DNA from: Oxytricha trifallax
Lineage: Eukaryota; Ciliophora; Spirotrichea; Sporadotrichida; Oxytrichidae
Length of the DNA stretch: 64,000 nt
NCBI GenBank assembly: GCA_000711775.1
Contig: ARYC01000292.1
Location: 62,001-126,000 of the forward strand
Direction of reading: 5' to 3'
Each line of letters starts with the position of its first letter. Position 1 is the stretch's first letter. Below are positions 14,001 through 25,721 of the stretch, one piece after another. The position numbers and the translations under genes are program-made. Under the pieces are notes generated by a model. That model was not told where the DNA came from. It did no database searches and saw only the letters and a program-made list of their open reading frames with translations.

Positions 14001-14406
14001 ATCCTGTTTTTCATGACTAAATAGTATCATATGATAGCAAAAGAGATAAAAAAATGAATACTAAAAACAAAATGAGATCTTTGATAGTTTATAGTTTTCG
14101 TTTGTTAATAATAAAATTATCAAATGTAAGAGTAATTTTCAGGATTAAAAAACGTATATTATAACTTCTAGACTTTAATATTATGTATTGGCAAAGGTCC
14201 GAGGGACGGTAAGTCTTTGAGATATCTTCATTTGTGTAAAATAATTGAATTATGGAAAGTTGATAAACTAGAGTTCTAGAGTAATACGTTGTGATTGTCT
14301 CATCATTAATTAATTTTAAATCATTAAAAAGGTTTCTTATGTAATTTAATAGCTATTTAAAATTTGATATATTACTTGCCTACTTTCTTAAGTTATTTGT
14401 ATCATT
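11036..14406. other. AT-rich DNA, no gene seen
   Basis: Long AT-rich stretch with only short reading frames. I see no TIRs, no telomere-like repeats and no convincing coding island before the TBE at 14407. The 10440-10753 part is the same. Confidence 0.5.
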
Positions 14407-14490
14407 CAAAACCCCAAAACCCCTTAGTGAGGTTTATAAGTGCTTTGATTAGTAGGGTAAAGTTGGGGTTTTATTAGGGTTAGTAGAGAA
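14407..14490 (+). repeat. TBE-1 left TIR
   Basis: About 84 bp, starting with two C4A4 units, then CTTAGTGAGGTTTATAAGTG and ending TTAGGGTTAGTAGAGAAA. It pairs with 18439-18514. Confidence 0.95.
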
Positions 14491-14545
14491 AACGCAAGTT
14501 TAATGAGACTTTAATATGTATTTAATGAGTATTAGTTTAATTATA

Positions 14546-15994
14546 TCACACGAATTTTACTTGCTTGTCTTTGTTGTATCTCTTGAATCTCGCTTTCTTT
14601 AGTGGTTCGAGCATATCGTCTAAGGATTGTCTTGGATATGCTGGAGCTCTTACTATTATCTTCTCTACAATCTTCTTTATTTCTTAGCATACATCATCTT
14701 GTTTTATGTGCTTCTCAGCTAGATTTATTGATTATTTTTCATATTTTGTATTAATGTAAGTCATGCTTTCCATATCGCACTCTAATATTATTGCAGCTAC
14801 TGCCCAAACATCCCACTAAATAGAGCCATTAGTCCATTTCTCTCTGATTGGGAAGTAACCTGGAGTACCAAGAACCTTTGCTAAGGTTACAATCTCTTAT
14901 CTTAAGGCTCTATTAAAATCGATTACAACTACTTCTAAAGGGCAAAGGTTTAGCATAACATTTTCAGGCTTCAAATCTCTATGAACGTATCCAAGCTCGT
15001 GAAGTTCCTAAACACCCTTTATCATATTAGATAGAATATCATTCAAGTCATCTGGGTATCTGTTTTAATATAGATAATCTCGGAGAGTCATTTCAAACTT
15101 TTTTAGCCTTAGTGCGATGAAACCAAACCCTAAAATAACACCATCTAGCTTGAGCAAATTCTTGCAATCTTTTTTCTAAGCCTCTCTAAGTACAATATAT
15201 TCGTTAGCAAACTCATTTTGATACTGCTCGTTTTTAAGGAGATAGCTGAAAGGATATACCTTGTAGGCATAGTCATCAACCACTATGAGTTTTGCTTTAG
15301 CAGGTACGTTTATATGTAAGTAGTTTTCAATACAACTGCTAAGGTCTACTGCATTTAGTGCAGGAATATACATGGCTCTCTCTTAAAAGCATGCTAAAAA
15401 TACATTACCAGCAGGTTGATTCATTAATTCTATTCGCTTCTGCCTCTTGAGCTTCTCCTGTTGTTCTTTTTAAGTCTCAAGATTATTAGATTTTCTTTTA
15501 GCGGGCACTAATTTCTAAGTCTCTTTATCTTAAATCAAGAACTCACTTAGGTGATGCTTCTGCATATGTTTCTTAACTTTAGCTGAGTGAGTATAAGACT
15601 TCTCACAAGTCGTGCACTAGTACCTGCCATCGACCTTATCATGCTTAAAATACACCTTAGCTTTCCCAGAGTGAACCTCTTTCATATGTCTCTTCAAACT
15701 GGAATCAGTAGAGAAAAAATTTTAGCAGTCTTAGCATTCAAAAGTTTTAATCCTTTAAATCTGAAGCTGTTCCTTTTCTTCCTCAACATCTTTTATTAAT
15801 GTTTAAACTTCTATTTCAGCTTTCTGTTTCATGTTTTAAACCTATATAATAAAAACCTGTGCTTCAAAATCAAGAGCTCTTAGCTCTGCCTCCCTCTCAA
15901 TATATATAACTTCTTGTTTCTTGGTTGAACCAAAGTTAAGCATTGATTGACCTGCTCCTAAAAGTGCCGCTCTACGATTTAAGTTGACCGCCAT
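14546..15994 (-). CDS. TBE 57K zinc-finger/kinase-like protein
   Basis: A 482-codon frame, open from ATG (MAVNLNRRAALLGAG) to TGA with TAA/TAG as Gln. Two C2H2 fingers lie near residues 95-120 and 135-165 (C-x2-C ... H-x3-H/H-x4-H). The C-terminal half is kinase-like: HRDLKPEN catalytic loop near residue 335, then VVIDFNRA where DFG is usual, then TPGYFP and WDVWAVAAIILE. The Asn in place of Gly of DFG is also present in the TBE-2 copy, so it is a family trait. The catalytic Asp and Asn of HRDLKPEN are kept, so activity is possible but unproven. It is transcribed divergently from the 22K gene. The intact length suggests recent selection. Confidence 0.9.
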
Positions 15995-16560
15995 GTTTAA
16001 ATTCAAATTTAAATTTCTATTATAAAGCTCTTAAAACCTCTATAGCTATAGCTGGACTATATAGGAGTTGCTACAGCATTAATGATGGTTTGATCTCAGC
16101 TCTTAGACTTCATATTTATACTCAGTTTATAACTATAATTTTTGTAATTTTGCACTTAATAATTTTGATTCTGGTACCAACTCAGATAAAGTTCAGGTTG
16201 GTACTGGTACCAATTAAGTTTTGAACCAGATTGGAACTTTTCCATTAAAACCTCACTGGATTAAAACTAGGTACAAATTAAGTTTTGGTACTATTAAATT
16301 GGTACCAATTAAACTTAAACGAATTTAGTACCGGTACTAATTAAATTTAAACAAATTTAGTACTAATTTAATGGAACTAAATTGATAAAAATGGAGCTCC
16401 ATCTCTGAAGTTTGTTACAGCTTCTGCGAACCTTCTCCACGTATCTTTACAGGGTTGACCTCCTATAAGATGCCCATATTTAATAGTAAGATTTTAAAGG
16501 AAAGGATCCAGAAGTCTATAAATTAAAACTTGAAATTCATTAATAGGAAGAGGAACAAAG
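15995..16560. promoter_or_regulatory. Divergent spacer with repeated GGTACCAATTAA motifs
   Basis: The 566 bp between the 57K and 22K starts holds a cluster (about 16170-16375) of GGTACCAA(T/C)T and related blocks (TTGGTACTGGTACCAATTAA, AATTGGTACCAATTAAACTT, TAGTACCGGTACTAATTAAA) in both orientations. TBE-2 has a different repeat family in the same place. The position between two divergent starts suggests a shared promoter or protein-binding array; that is inference. Confidence 0.5.
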
Positions 16561-17350
16561 ATGGAATCATTCAATGAACAAATGAAAAGGGTTGAGGCTC
16601 AAGAAATGATATCAAGATTCAGAAGCAAGGAGGATATCTATCGATACCTTACTTAGCATGGTAAAATAAATTGATGTTAATCAACGATGTATACAGTTGG
16701 TCTATTCCTTCCAAGATGGAAGGTACTAAAATATCATTCTAAAAAGCAATACTCTGCGAGGAGAAGAAAGCTTTTAAAAACAAAGAAATCAAACTGATTG
16801 AAATACCTAACTACCCAGAGATTTCAGTCACAAATCTCTACGAGGATGCAATGAAAGATGATGAAGTAATTATTTACCTACCTAGCAAGAAGCAACTCTC
16901 AAATAAATTGCCTGAAAGAAACTTCTTCTTTGGTGTTCTTGGTACAATCAAAGAGGATTATTTGAGAGAAATTATAGAAGAAGCTCATAAGAAACGCTAC
17001 TCTATTTCTCCTGAAGATTAAAAGAAGCAAGGAATACTAATAAGCGAGACGTGGCTAGCAGAGCTTTAGAAGCATCCTTATCTCTCTAGTAAGCTTTGAT
17101 TTATAACTTTTTAGGGAAACCTGGAACTGGTATATTTCTAATGAAAGAGAATGCAAAGGTTCACAGAGAGAGAAAGTCTCAAACAATCCATTAAGTTAGC
17201 AAAAGACTTTATAATGAAGTTAAAAAGTCTGATGAAATGAACATAGATGCTGGTACTGGTACAAAGAGAAGAAACATGGGTCCTAGTAAAGCACCAGAGG
17301 AAGAAAAGAAAGAGAAGCCGAATCCATTTAAGAGTTCGTTTAATATGTGA
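16561..17350 (+). pseudogene. TBE 22K protein gene, frameshifted, with two introns
   Basis: Starts MESFNEQMKRVEAQ and ends PNPFKSSFNM with TGA at 17348-17350. Two tiny GT-AG introns fit: 16661-16696 (36 nt) and 17089-17114 (26 nt), at the same places and lengths as in the TBE-2 copy. After intron 1 the frame reads VGLFLP and then needs a 1-nt shift to enter the conserved MEGTKISF stretch, so this copy is broken as printed. Later parts (NKLPERNFFF, RNMGPSK) match TBE-2 closely. The molecular function of 22K is not known. Confidence 0.85.
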
Positions 17351-17391
17351 AATAATTCATTCATTTAAGTCTAACACTTATTAATAAACAT

Positions 17392-18420
17392 TCATATTCC
17401 TTTCCTTGCACATATCGTAGTCTAGTCTTTACCCACTCTCTTGCAACTACTCTGTATTAAGTCTACTGTGTCGATTGGGAGATCATGCATTAGGTGATAC
17501 AGCAAGAGTTTCTTGTAGTGAGTCTTAATCTAACTCCAATAGAATTCGATTCCATTGAATTGAGGACTGTAAGGAACATTATACACAGGAGTTATCTTTA
17601 ATTCTTCATAAGCTTTCTTAGATTCCTTAGTCTTATGAACTGAGAGGTTATCAACAAACAGGATGATCTCTTGATCGTTGTACTTATCTCTTAGCTTATG
17701 TAAGAACTCTATATACTGCTCTCGCTTAATAGAGCGAGGATGAATAACATAAGTTTCTAAGCCTGAATCTTCACTGATACCAGCCAAAATTGCGTGAGTG
17801 ACAACCTTAACCTTTTAGTCATACACTTCTATATTATCGTACTTCTTGTACCAAGACTTATTAATAAAGGTGTTGAACGTAAACACAGCTTCATCAGCGT
17901 GTATGAACTTGATGTTATTATCAACAGACCTCTGCATTTAATCATATATATAGTTTAAATTATTACTATAAAATGGCAGAGTAAAGTCAATCACTCTCTT
18001 CACTCTATTGACAGTCTTGAAGGTAATACCATTCCTTCAATAAATATTTGCGATAGTCTATGGTGAGATACGCATGTCAGGAAACTTGCGATGAAACATC
18101 ACAGCTCGCTAGTCAAGTGGGAAATGTGCCCAATACTTAAGAGTCTTAGAATCGCAGAGATATTCAATATGTTGCTAAGAGAACTTTTATTTTCTTACAG
18201 GATGTTATCAAGAACCAGAATTGAAATGCTAAACAGCTAACAAGCAATGATACCTAACTGTTGAGGCACTCTTGCGCAGGAGCTTTGCTATAGCAGCATA
18301 ATTCATAACTGGTTTGAGTTAGTCTATATTAATACTCGCACCATACCTAAGCTTAAGCAGTAAATCTAAATATTTCTCATCATAAATAGACCCCAAAAAA
18401 CGCTAATTTCTATTTCTCAT
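17392..18420 (-). pseudogene. TBE 42K DDE transposase, one nonsense codon
   Basis: A 343-codon frame from MRNRNQRFLG to ARKGI and TGA. An N-terminal helix-turn-helix (NYAAIAKLLRKSASTVRYH) is followed by the RNase-H-like DDE core: HADEAVF (first D), ILFVDNLSVH (second D) and FNGIEFYW (E), with 34 residues between the second D and the E (DD34E, IS630/Tc1/mariner group). An in-frame TGA at 18208-18210 (codon 71) interrupts it just after the first HTH; the rest is collinear with TBE-2. The enzyme cuts and joins element ends. This copy probably is not functional unless the TGA is an error. Confidence 0.9.
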
Positions 18421-18438
18421 TTTGCAAAATGACCTAAT

Positions 18439-18514
18439 TTCTCTACTAACCCTAATGAAACCCCAACTTTACCCTACTAATCAAAGCACTTATAAACCTC
18501 ACTAAGGGGTTTTG
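18439..18514 (-). repeat. TBE-1 right TIR
   Basis: About 76 bp inverted copy of 14407-14490 with a few mismatches. It lacks one 8-bp telomeric unit at the outer tip. Confidence 0.95.
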
Positions 18515-18917
18515 AATCTAAACCCCAAAACTAATATAAATAAAATCAGATAAATAAAACTCAAGTCCAAGTTAAAGACTTCCAAAAAGAGTTTCAAAAG
18601 AAGAAACTGACTCTTAAAAATAAGCAAAGAAAGATTGTCAGTCTCAAGAAAATTAAAAAGTCCATCCATAAGACTTAAGGCTGATAATGGCAACTAAGTT
18701 TCCTTAAAATAATAAAAATGGAACTACTTTCAATACATAGTTAAACTCCTAATTTATTTCTTTAGATGAAACCCGGCCGTCTCGTCTCTTAATAATTTAC
18801 TTTTATATATTACTACTCAGTATTAATTATTCCAACTCATACCAATCGAATCTCAATAGATATTTAATTGTTAACTTTTCAAGAATCTTAAAATAAATCA
18901 CTTTTTAATTATTTTAC
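18515..18917. other. Spacer between TBE-1 and next gene
   Basis: AT-rich, with short Leu/Phe-rich frames that look like chance. No promoter or RNA gene is recognised. Confidence 0.4.
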
Positions 18918-19686
18918 TCATATTTAAGGTAAATCAATATTTTAAGCAAAAGCTTTATTGTTATATAGACTGTTTTCTGCTCTTGATCGATTCTAAAATT
19001 GAAAAGATTAATATAATGAAATATTTTTTTCTGTTATATTAGTACTGCTAATTTAGATGGTGTCTGTATTATAAGTGTTGTTTATTAGACTAATATCTAT
19101 TTTGTCTAATTTCTTCCTGACCATATAACTGGATGATTTCTTTTATCTATCTTTATCATAGTTTACTGGGCTATGAGGCACTCTTAAATAAAATTACAAT
19201 TCAATCAAATATTACGAGAGTGAAGAGTTGTGATTAACATTTTTAACCAAGTGCATGACTTTATTTTACTTAACTTTGCAATTTGCTCCAAACATTTCGT
19301 TTATTTAATTCTCTTGCATAATTGAGTAATCGGCTGAAGTTTCATTGAAGGTTTACTAAGATGGAGAAATAAGACTGTTTTGCTAGAAGGAAATTTTACT
19401 TATTAGATTTTTGTTGTAAGTCAGGCGTCTATCTCCGATGAAACTTGGCATTTTACGGGATTTGGAAATGAGAGAAATTTGGCTCTGCTTATTCAAGCCT
19501 TTATTTGGATTTAAAAGAAAACATAAGTCATATAAAATTTCTGGGGCTGTTCATAGTCTTGTATTTGATTCCAATTATATTTGGTATTCTTCTGTTATAC
19601 TGACCACTGGAAAGCCTCTATATCTGTTCTTGCATAATTTATGAAGTATAAGCTTCGTGCATTTTTCCATCTTCATCTTATTCCAT
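18918..19686 (-). CDS. Unknown hydrophilic protein gene
   Basis: Read with the ciliate code, the minus strand starts MEQDEDGKMHEAY (ATG at 19684-19686). It runs about 57 codons, changes frame once near 19500, and then stays open for about 190 codons rich in Asn, Ser, Gln and Lys to TGA at 18918-18920. Recognisable stretches include MPSFIGDRRLTYNKN and RVPHSPVNYDKDRQKK. No domain is recognised, and there is no signal peptide or membrane segment. The frame change may be an indel or a small spacer. The frame is also open upstream of the chosen ATG for some 20 codons. Confidence 0.5.
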
Positions 19687-19969
19687 TTAGTTTTAGTAAT
19701 CTTCTTAGTCACCCTATCTTTAAGTTAATAGCTGTGGATTATATTTATTCACCCCTTTCGCCAAAACATTGAGCTAGAAGTTAGCAAAAATTTATTTTTA
19801 TTTTCTCTGTTCATTGGTGTTTCCTAAATATTCATGAAAGATGAACGAATGTGCTCTATAAATAGTACGAGAAGCAATTTCAGCTATTTAGAGAGAATTT
19901 AAACAGATTTTGTCATTTCCTATAATTCTTATTTGTTACATTTTATTTCATAAAGAGCTTCAACATCTG
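19687..19969. other. Short intergenic AT-rich spacer
   Basis: Lies between the 3' end of the coiled-coil gene and the 5' end of the unknown gene, both on the minus strand. Nothing is recognised. Confidence 0.4.
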
Positions 19970-21564
19970 ATTATTTTGCTTTAGTATTTTATATAGAAAT
20001 GATATGATAAAAAATCGATATAAAATGAGCTAAAGTTTTATTTTCTAGTTATAATTATCATTGCATGAATCTACTTTGATTCATTTGATATTCCACTATC
20101 ATAAGATTAACCACCCTCTAATGTCAATTTTTTCTAAATCTTCTTAACAGCATTCACAATTTCATAGGAAAATGCCTTATTAAGGAAATCAAACTGATCT
20201 TTGTTACTTTTCTGGATTTCTACGACTTTTTTCTCAATATCCTGTAGCTTCAGTTCTTATTAAATTGACTTCAATAATCTAGTATAATTATCATTGACTT
20301 CTTGCTTAAATTCCGTCAATGACCATTTTGATGCTTTCTCACTTATAATTTCATCATATCTCTAGATTATATCTTCATGTATTTTCGCCTGTTAAGTGTG
20401 CTTGATCATCTCTTTCTGGAATTCCTATGAAAATATCAAGTTCTTAATAATACAAATAATTGTTATAGATCTTTGGGTAAACGTTATTCTCAATTTTCCT
20501 TAAGTCATGCTTAGTAGTGAACTGGTCAGTAATATTTTTCATAATTTATAACTCAGTATCGTCGGCTTTTATGCAACTATCCTTCTTGTATGTCCAATAT
20601 CGTTATCTATCCTACTTACACTCTACCTAAATTCAGCCGTTTCATCCTTGAGAAGCTTCACTTTCCTTTGCAAGTCTTATATATCTTTTTAGAATTCTTG
20701 TTTTGTGGTGTAGTTCTTGAGGACTCCCATTAAGCCATCCCCCATTTTCTTGATTTCTTCAATGAAGTCATCTCTCTTAATAAAGTAAGTCATTTATTCT
20801 TCACTCTTTTGAATAGTTTCGTTATTTTCATTCTTATAACCGTCAAAAGTGTCTCTTTTGACATATGAAGCAAGATCTTGGTATACCTATCTGACGATAT
20901 CCCAAGGTGCATAATCCTGTAATCTCTTCTCCACATTTCTGAGGTCCTTAACATCCCCTTTCTCCTGCAATTGACTTTTAAGCACCATAATACTACCAGC
21001 AAGATGCCTCTTTTATCCATCTATCTCATTCATTTTAGCATTAAAAGCTTATACTATTCCTTCAAATTCTTCCTAAGTAGCCTTCAAATCCTTTTAAGTA
21101 GTAGAATTAGAACTCTATATCAAAATGTTTAACTCATCCCTGTTAATATAGTCCACTCTGAATTTATCTAGTTTTTTATCAATCTGCAGATTATCTTTCA
21201 CACACTCAAAAATTGATTCTGACAGAGACTTACCAAGTTGCTATAAATCCTATAATTCATCAACAATTGGTGAAACTTTCTTGGATATATTGTTTTATTA
21301 CAAAGATAATTGGGCAATTTTTGAATTGTAATCTTCACGCAGTTTGATCATAAAATCTTGTTTAAACTCCAAAAGTTACTATTTGATAAGTTTCTTGACT
21401 AAAAATGAGTCCATTGACCCTTCTTCCAGGTCTTCAGAATGAAAAGGCTGTGATTAATGCTTTGAATGCATAGGATTCCGATAATTTTACTAGGGATCTG
21501 GAGTTTTTGATGATTTTAGCTGTGAAAGTGATTGAACTGACAATGTAGCCTAGGAACTGTCCAT
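19970..21564 (-). CDS. Coiled-coil protein gene
   Basis: Starts MDSSQATLSVQSLSQLKSSK (ATG at 21562-21564) and stays open for over 300 codons, then continues through two frame changes near 20600 and 20440 to TGA at 19970-19972. The whole protein is Lys/Glu/Gln-rich with heptad-like spacing (for example IVDELQDLQQLGKSL and LQDIEKKVVEIQKS), so it is probably a long rod. There is no motor or other catalytic domain. A structural or ciliary/basal-body role is only a guess from composition. The frame changes are probably indels. Confidence 0.6.
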
Positions 21565-21813
21565 TTAAAAAAAGAGAATGGGATTATGAGAGTTTATTTA
21601 ATTTAATATAACTATTATCAGGTACAACAATAGAAACACAATACTGGTTTGTTTAATTAATACATTATTATTAGTATTCAATTGACTTGTATAGAAAGCA
21701 TTATTTTTATATTGATTTTTAACATTTAAAGTATACTAATCTAAAATTAAGGCGTAATAAATAAGTTGTTTAATTAATGTGACTAATAAAACATAAATGA
21801 ATTTTTATGTTTA

Positions 21814-24763
21814 TCAATAACTCATTTCCACCTCAATAAAGTCACCTTCTTTGATGGACTTTTCAGTGGCTCCTTCCATATTTTCTTCATTTTCTTGAGT
21901 ACTTTGTTCTTGTATGAATTAAGAATATCATCGAATTTGTCTGTCTCTCTCCCTCTTCTTCTCAGTCTTCCTGTTCTTAATTGTATTCATGATCTCACGT
22001 TCCTCTTCCTTCAAAGCGAATTTGTTTCTATTTCCTAACTATTCAGCTTTATTCTGAATCTTCTGCTCTCTCTCTTCAACAGAGACTGAACTTTTTCTTA
22101 AGCAGAGATCTTAGGCTCTTCAACTAACTTCAATTTTGGTTTGTTTTCTGTGCCACTAGACTTCTCTACCACTACTTCTGGCTCTTTGCCCTCGAGTTTT
22201 TCGATTCTCTTCTTTATATTCTTTGCTTTTTACGTCTGCTGTTGCTCATTCTCATCATCTTATTTAGCAATTCCAAATCTGTGATTTAATAGATTGGTGG
22301 ACCTTAAGGCTTCTTCTTCTTGTTTTTTTTATATTAATAAAAATCAATAATTTCGGGGATATTATCGAATTAAACTTATAACTAGTCTTAATAAGATGTG
22401 GGAAAAGTAATACTTACCTGTTATTATCTTTCAATCAACCTGAACGATATATTCAAGTTTTCTAAATATAGTGAAAATAAGGTCACTTGTAAATTTGCTT
22501 CGATATATTTGAATAATTTATTTAAGTAATATTTTATTGAAATTACTCATTTTTAATTAGTTAGGTTATATTTATTTAAATTATAGTAAATCAATAGTAT
22601 TTTAAAATAAATCTTTTAAAATCATTTATTATACAGGTATAATACTGCATCTTCCTATTGCTATTGTTAAGCTTTTTTTCCTAGCTCAACAACTCCACTA
22701 GCTGGCATTTAAAAGGTCTTTGCATCTTGCAGTCTCTTCTCTGCCTTCTCCTCTCTCTTTTTCTTTTGTTATATCTTTTTCTGCTTCTCCTGTTTCATGT
22801 CTCTCTTGTGCAAGGCTCTTTAATCTTCCAACTGAAATCGGCAACGATCCCTTTGTTTGTAACCAACTGCATGTTATTCAAATATGTCAAAGCAAAAAGA
22901 GCCAAATCTTCATCATCGAATTCAGCAAAACCAAAACTACTAGCTAGTTTATCACCAGATGAGGTGTCAGTCTTCTATCGATCTCTGAGAATTTTGACTT
23001 ACTTCAAAAACTTCTTTTTCTTTTACTTTTTAGCTTCTTGTCATCTACTGTTTTTAACCATCTATCAATAACGACCATCATGAGTTCCTTTAGCTCTTTT
23101 TCAAAAAAGACTCTTCTTGGGAGGTTTCTGATTTGGATTCTTATCTTAGAAACGAATAAGTTGGTATTCTTGGACAAAGCAGTCTCCTTTTCTTTTAGCA
23201 GTCTTTGTCTTTGCTCAATATCTTTTTCAGTGACTCTTGGTACTTTATTTATCCAAGAATCTTAGTTGAGGAGACCTTCCTTCTTATAATTCAAATTTCT
23301 CTTGTCTTCCTTCATCTTCTTTTTGTCTTAATCTTCTTACTGCTTTTCTACAGCTTCATTTCTGCTCATTGCTTCCTTTATAACCAATCTTCTGCCGTTA
23401 AGTTCAAGTTCACATGATATCACACTTAGTATAATTACTTACATTACCCAGCGAATGAGTAAATAATCAAAAATATAAAATTATAATTTTTTAATTTTCT
23501 TTAACCCCAAATATATATTTATGCATGTAAGAGAGTGGAATTAGTGAATAATTTTTAATAATCGAATATAAGCTTATATTAAAAATTTTTACATCTTTGA
23601 TACAGAATTCATTAATTTTACTAAATAATAAATAATTCAATAGATTTTAATATTAGAAATAATATCTTGATTAATAAATAAACACAAAAATTTTATGAGT
23701 TGTTATTAAAATTAAAATAAGTATTCTCTAAATTTAATTCAATTTTAATATGAGCTAACTCAAATTTATTTTTTTAAGTTAGCCCATAAATTGAATATTT
23801 TTAAAATTAATAACTATAATAATCCTTTACTCTTGATTATTAATATACAATTTAACAAATTTTTAAATATTCATTAACTCAAAACTCCTTTGTTGTCATT
23901 CTTCTTGCCATTGTTCTTTCTGGCAATTAGTCTACTTGTTTTACACTCCTCATCAAGTTTTAATTCAATAGAGCTTGATAATTCGACAAGTTATTCGGCA
24001 ACATTGTTATCCTTATATTAGACGAAACCAGTACCTTATGTGACTATTATTAACTGCTGCCATCGCTATTGTTTAATCTGAGCTCCTTTACTTTGCAGAG
24101 CACAGCATACTAGAGCTCTCCAAAATTTCCTATGAACTCCTTGAACTATTGTTCTGTGGAGTTATAACTAATGTTCCTAACGAAAAGTGTCTTGCCTTAA
24201 TCCTGCTGTATTTTCCTATTCTTTTTATATTCTTCCTACTTTTGGGCTCTTTCAGTCTCTTGCTTCTTCTTTTCCTTCTCAAACTTCTTATTGGTCTTTT
24301 CATTAACCTTATCTGCTTCATCCTTGATCTTTTTCTTTTCATCTCTATCCTGTCTTACAATGAGTAGCTGAACAATGTCTTATCTTGTCATTTTTGTATG
24401 TTCCATGATGTTTGTTACTTTGCTCTCATACTTTCTACTGGGAGTGTAATATTCAACTGCAAGTACTCTTCCCTTATATTTCTGTCCATTCATGCCATCA
24501 ATAGCTTTTTGGGCCTCCTCCTTAGTGCTAAATTAAATGAAACCAAAGCCGCGATTGAGATTGTTTTCATTCTTAATAGATACATTCACTGCTACAATTG
24601 CACCAAACTTTTAAAATTCCTTCTTTAAATGTGGTTCCTTCAAGTGAAATTGAATGTTTCTAACTATGACTTTTCCTTCTTTTTAAGGTATTGGCTTTTC
24701 TTTTTGTACTTTTTCAACCTCTGAGTTTTCTACTTGAGTTTTAGGGTTTGGTTCTGAGTCCAT
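21814..24763 (-). CDS. Nop4/RBM28-like multi-RRM RNA-binding protein gene with IES-like spacers
   Basis: Start MDSEPNPKTQVENSE. The first RRM has RNP2 VIVRNIQFHL and RNP1 RGFGFIQF (residues about 37-110). The second has LFVRNISYNS and, after a 1-nt frame change, GTGFVQYK. Downstream of a ~450 bp AT-rich spacer comes NGRRLVI, then a further RRM with IRNLPRRVFF and SSFGFAEF. The C-terminal part after another spacer is basic and ends near DKFDDILNSYKNKVL, which resembles the tail of RBM28/Nop4. Those proteins act in nucleolar 60S ribosome assembly. TGA at 21814-21816. It is a macronuclear-destined gene in germline form. Single-base frame changes remain in two places. Confidence 0.75.
22335..22690. 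other. Probable IES/intron spacer inside the Nop4-like gene
   Basis: About 350 bp of AT-rich non-coding DNA between two coding islands of the same gene. I could not fix the pointer repeat. Confidence 0.45.
23425..23880. other. Probable IES inside the Nop4-like gene
   Basis: About 450 bp of AT-rich DNA separating the second-RRM island from the island starting at NGRRLVI. It is much too long for the 26-36 nt introns seen in this genome, so an internal eliminated sequence is likelier. Several short TTGA repeats could serve as the pointer; I cannot choose one. Confidence 0.5.
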
Positions 24764-24927
24764 TTATAGTATTACTGCTATTAATTATCAAATAATAATT
24801 GATGGACTTTTAATTAATATTTAATGTATTACCTATCACCCTACTGCAAGAATGATTATGATTAAATTATTTTATAGTTTCCAAGATTCCTAAGTTCATT
24901 CTAATCTCAATCATAGTGAGATATATA

Positions 24928-25594
24928 TCTAAATGATCAGGCTGACAAGATTTGTAATCATGATGTAAAGTTGGTAAACCTGCAATCATAGTTTTGACTA
25001 TAATATCCTTTCTAAAATCATTTTCTCAAACTTTTTGTAACATCCTCTCTTTTTTATTGCTTTAAATACCTCATTGTAATCAATATATTGTATAATTTTT
25101 TGCATCTTTATTCTGAAGAAAGTTAGATGAAAATTTATTGACTGCGTAATTAGTTAGATGTATGCACATCTCATCTATATTGTTATTGTTCACTGGGTGG
25201 TATGCCTCAGTTGCTAACCTTGTTATACCAACCTTTTAATTTTATTAGAATTTCTTATTTAAAATGATGCCTCTGGTTTGATATAAAAACATTCTTAAGG
25301 TTTTTCTCTTAACAACTCTGGTTAAAAGCCTTAAAATCAGCCATTTCGCTGGAACAGCATCCAAGTTCTTGGGAAGAAATCATATTCTTTGTCAAATCGT
25401 CTGCGCATTTTATTAAGATGTTTTCCAAGGTGATTCTTTCTGGCTAACACATACATCCCAGGAAAGTGGTTTAATCTCTAATATGGCTTCAATTTTTGAA
25501 GCTTTTCTGGGAGGCATTTCAGTGTCACTCCAAAATATGTCATAATCTAAATTTGCGACTTATTCAACATCTTCTTCAAAGATTCTCATCTAAA
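24928..25594 (-). CDS. TTLL gene, displaced central block (MDS 'B')
   Basis: Encodes the N-terminal half of the tubulin-tyrosine-ligase-like catalytic domain: KPYQRLNHFPGMYVLARKN, EYDFFPRTWMLF, then RLATEAYHPV, MCIHLTNYAVNKFSSNF and MIAGLPTLHHDYKSCQPDH. These proteins add Tyr, Glu or Gly to tubulin tails in cilia and cortex using ATP. The block is flanked on both sides by TCTAAA (25589-25594 and 24928-24934). Moving it into the TCTAAAT site at 25715-25721 restores gene order, so it is out of place in the germline. Two or three 1-nt frame changes occur inside it. Confidence 0.8.
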
Positions 25595-25655
25595 AGTTAT
25601 CTTTATAATATAATATTTTTAAACGCAGGAAATATGCCTATTTTAAATATATTTT
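25595..25655. other. IES-like spacer in scrambled TTLL gene
   Basis: 61 bp of AT-rich, non-coding sequence between block B and the small 66 bp block. It is bounded by the TCTAAA and the 13-bp GTCTGCATTTGTT pointer. Confidence 0.65.
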
Positions 25656-25721
25656 GTCTGCATTTGTTGTCAATCATAATGTCGAAACCAAGTATTTCAA
25701 AACATAATGAATTTTCTAAAT
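25656..25721 (-). CDS. TTLL gene, 66-bp block (MDS 'C')
   Basis: Encodes the short conserved stretch around LCFEILGFDIMIDNKCR. Its 5' pointer TCTAAAT (25715-25721) matches the 3' end of block B at 24928-24934. Its 3' pointer GTCTGCATTTGTT (25656-25668) matches, in inverse orientation, 30408-30420. Joining through both pointers gives an uninterrupted family-typical sequence in frame (QPDHLENSLCFEI and then NKCRPILLEVNHSPSF). Confidence 0.85.

Larger units (their letters stand above)
14407..18514. mobile_element. Telomere-bearing element TBE-1 (4.1 kb)
   Basis: Ends in inverted repeats whose tips are telomeric: CAAAACCCCAAAACCCC on the left and GGGGTTTTG on the right. Gene order is the TBE order: 57K zinc-finger/kinase (-), 22K (+), 42K DDE transposase (-). 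TBEs are Tc1/mariner-related transposons of stichotrich germlines that are eliminated during macronuclear development; their transposases have been implicated in genome rearrangement. The left tip carries one more C4A4 unit than the right. The 3 bp next to the tips are ATT (left) and AAT (right), not the identical triplet expected. As printed, 57K is intact, 22K has a frameshift, and 42K has an in-frame TGA. Confidence 0.95.

Noticed and set aside
22720..23417. Plus-strand Ser/Leu/Phe-rich frames
   Set aside because: They are the reverse strand of the Nop4/RBM28-like gene, whose RRM motifs are clear on the minus strand.
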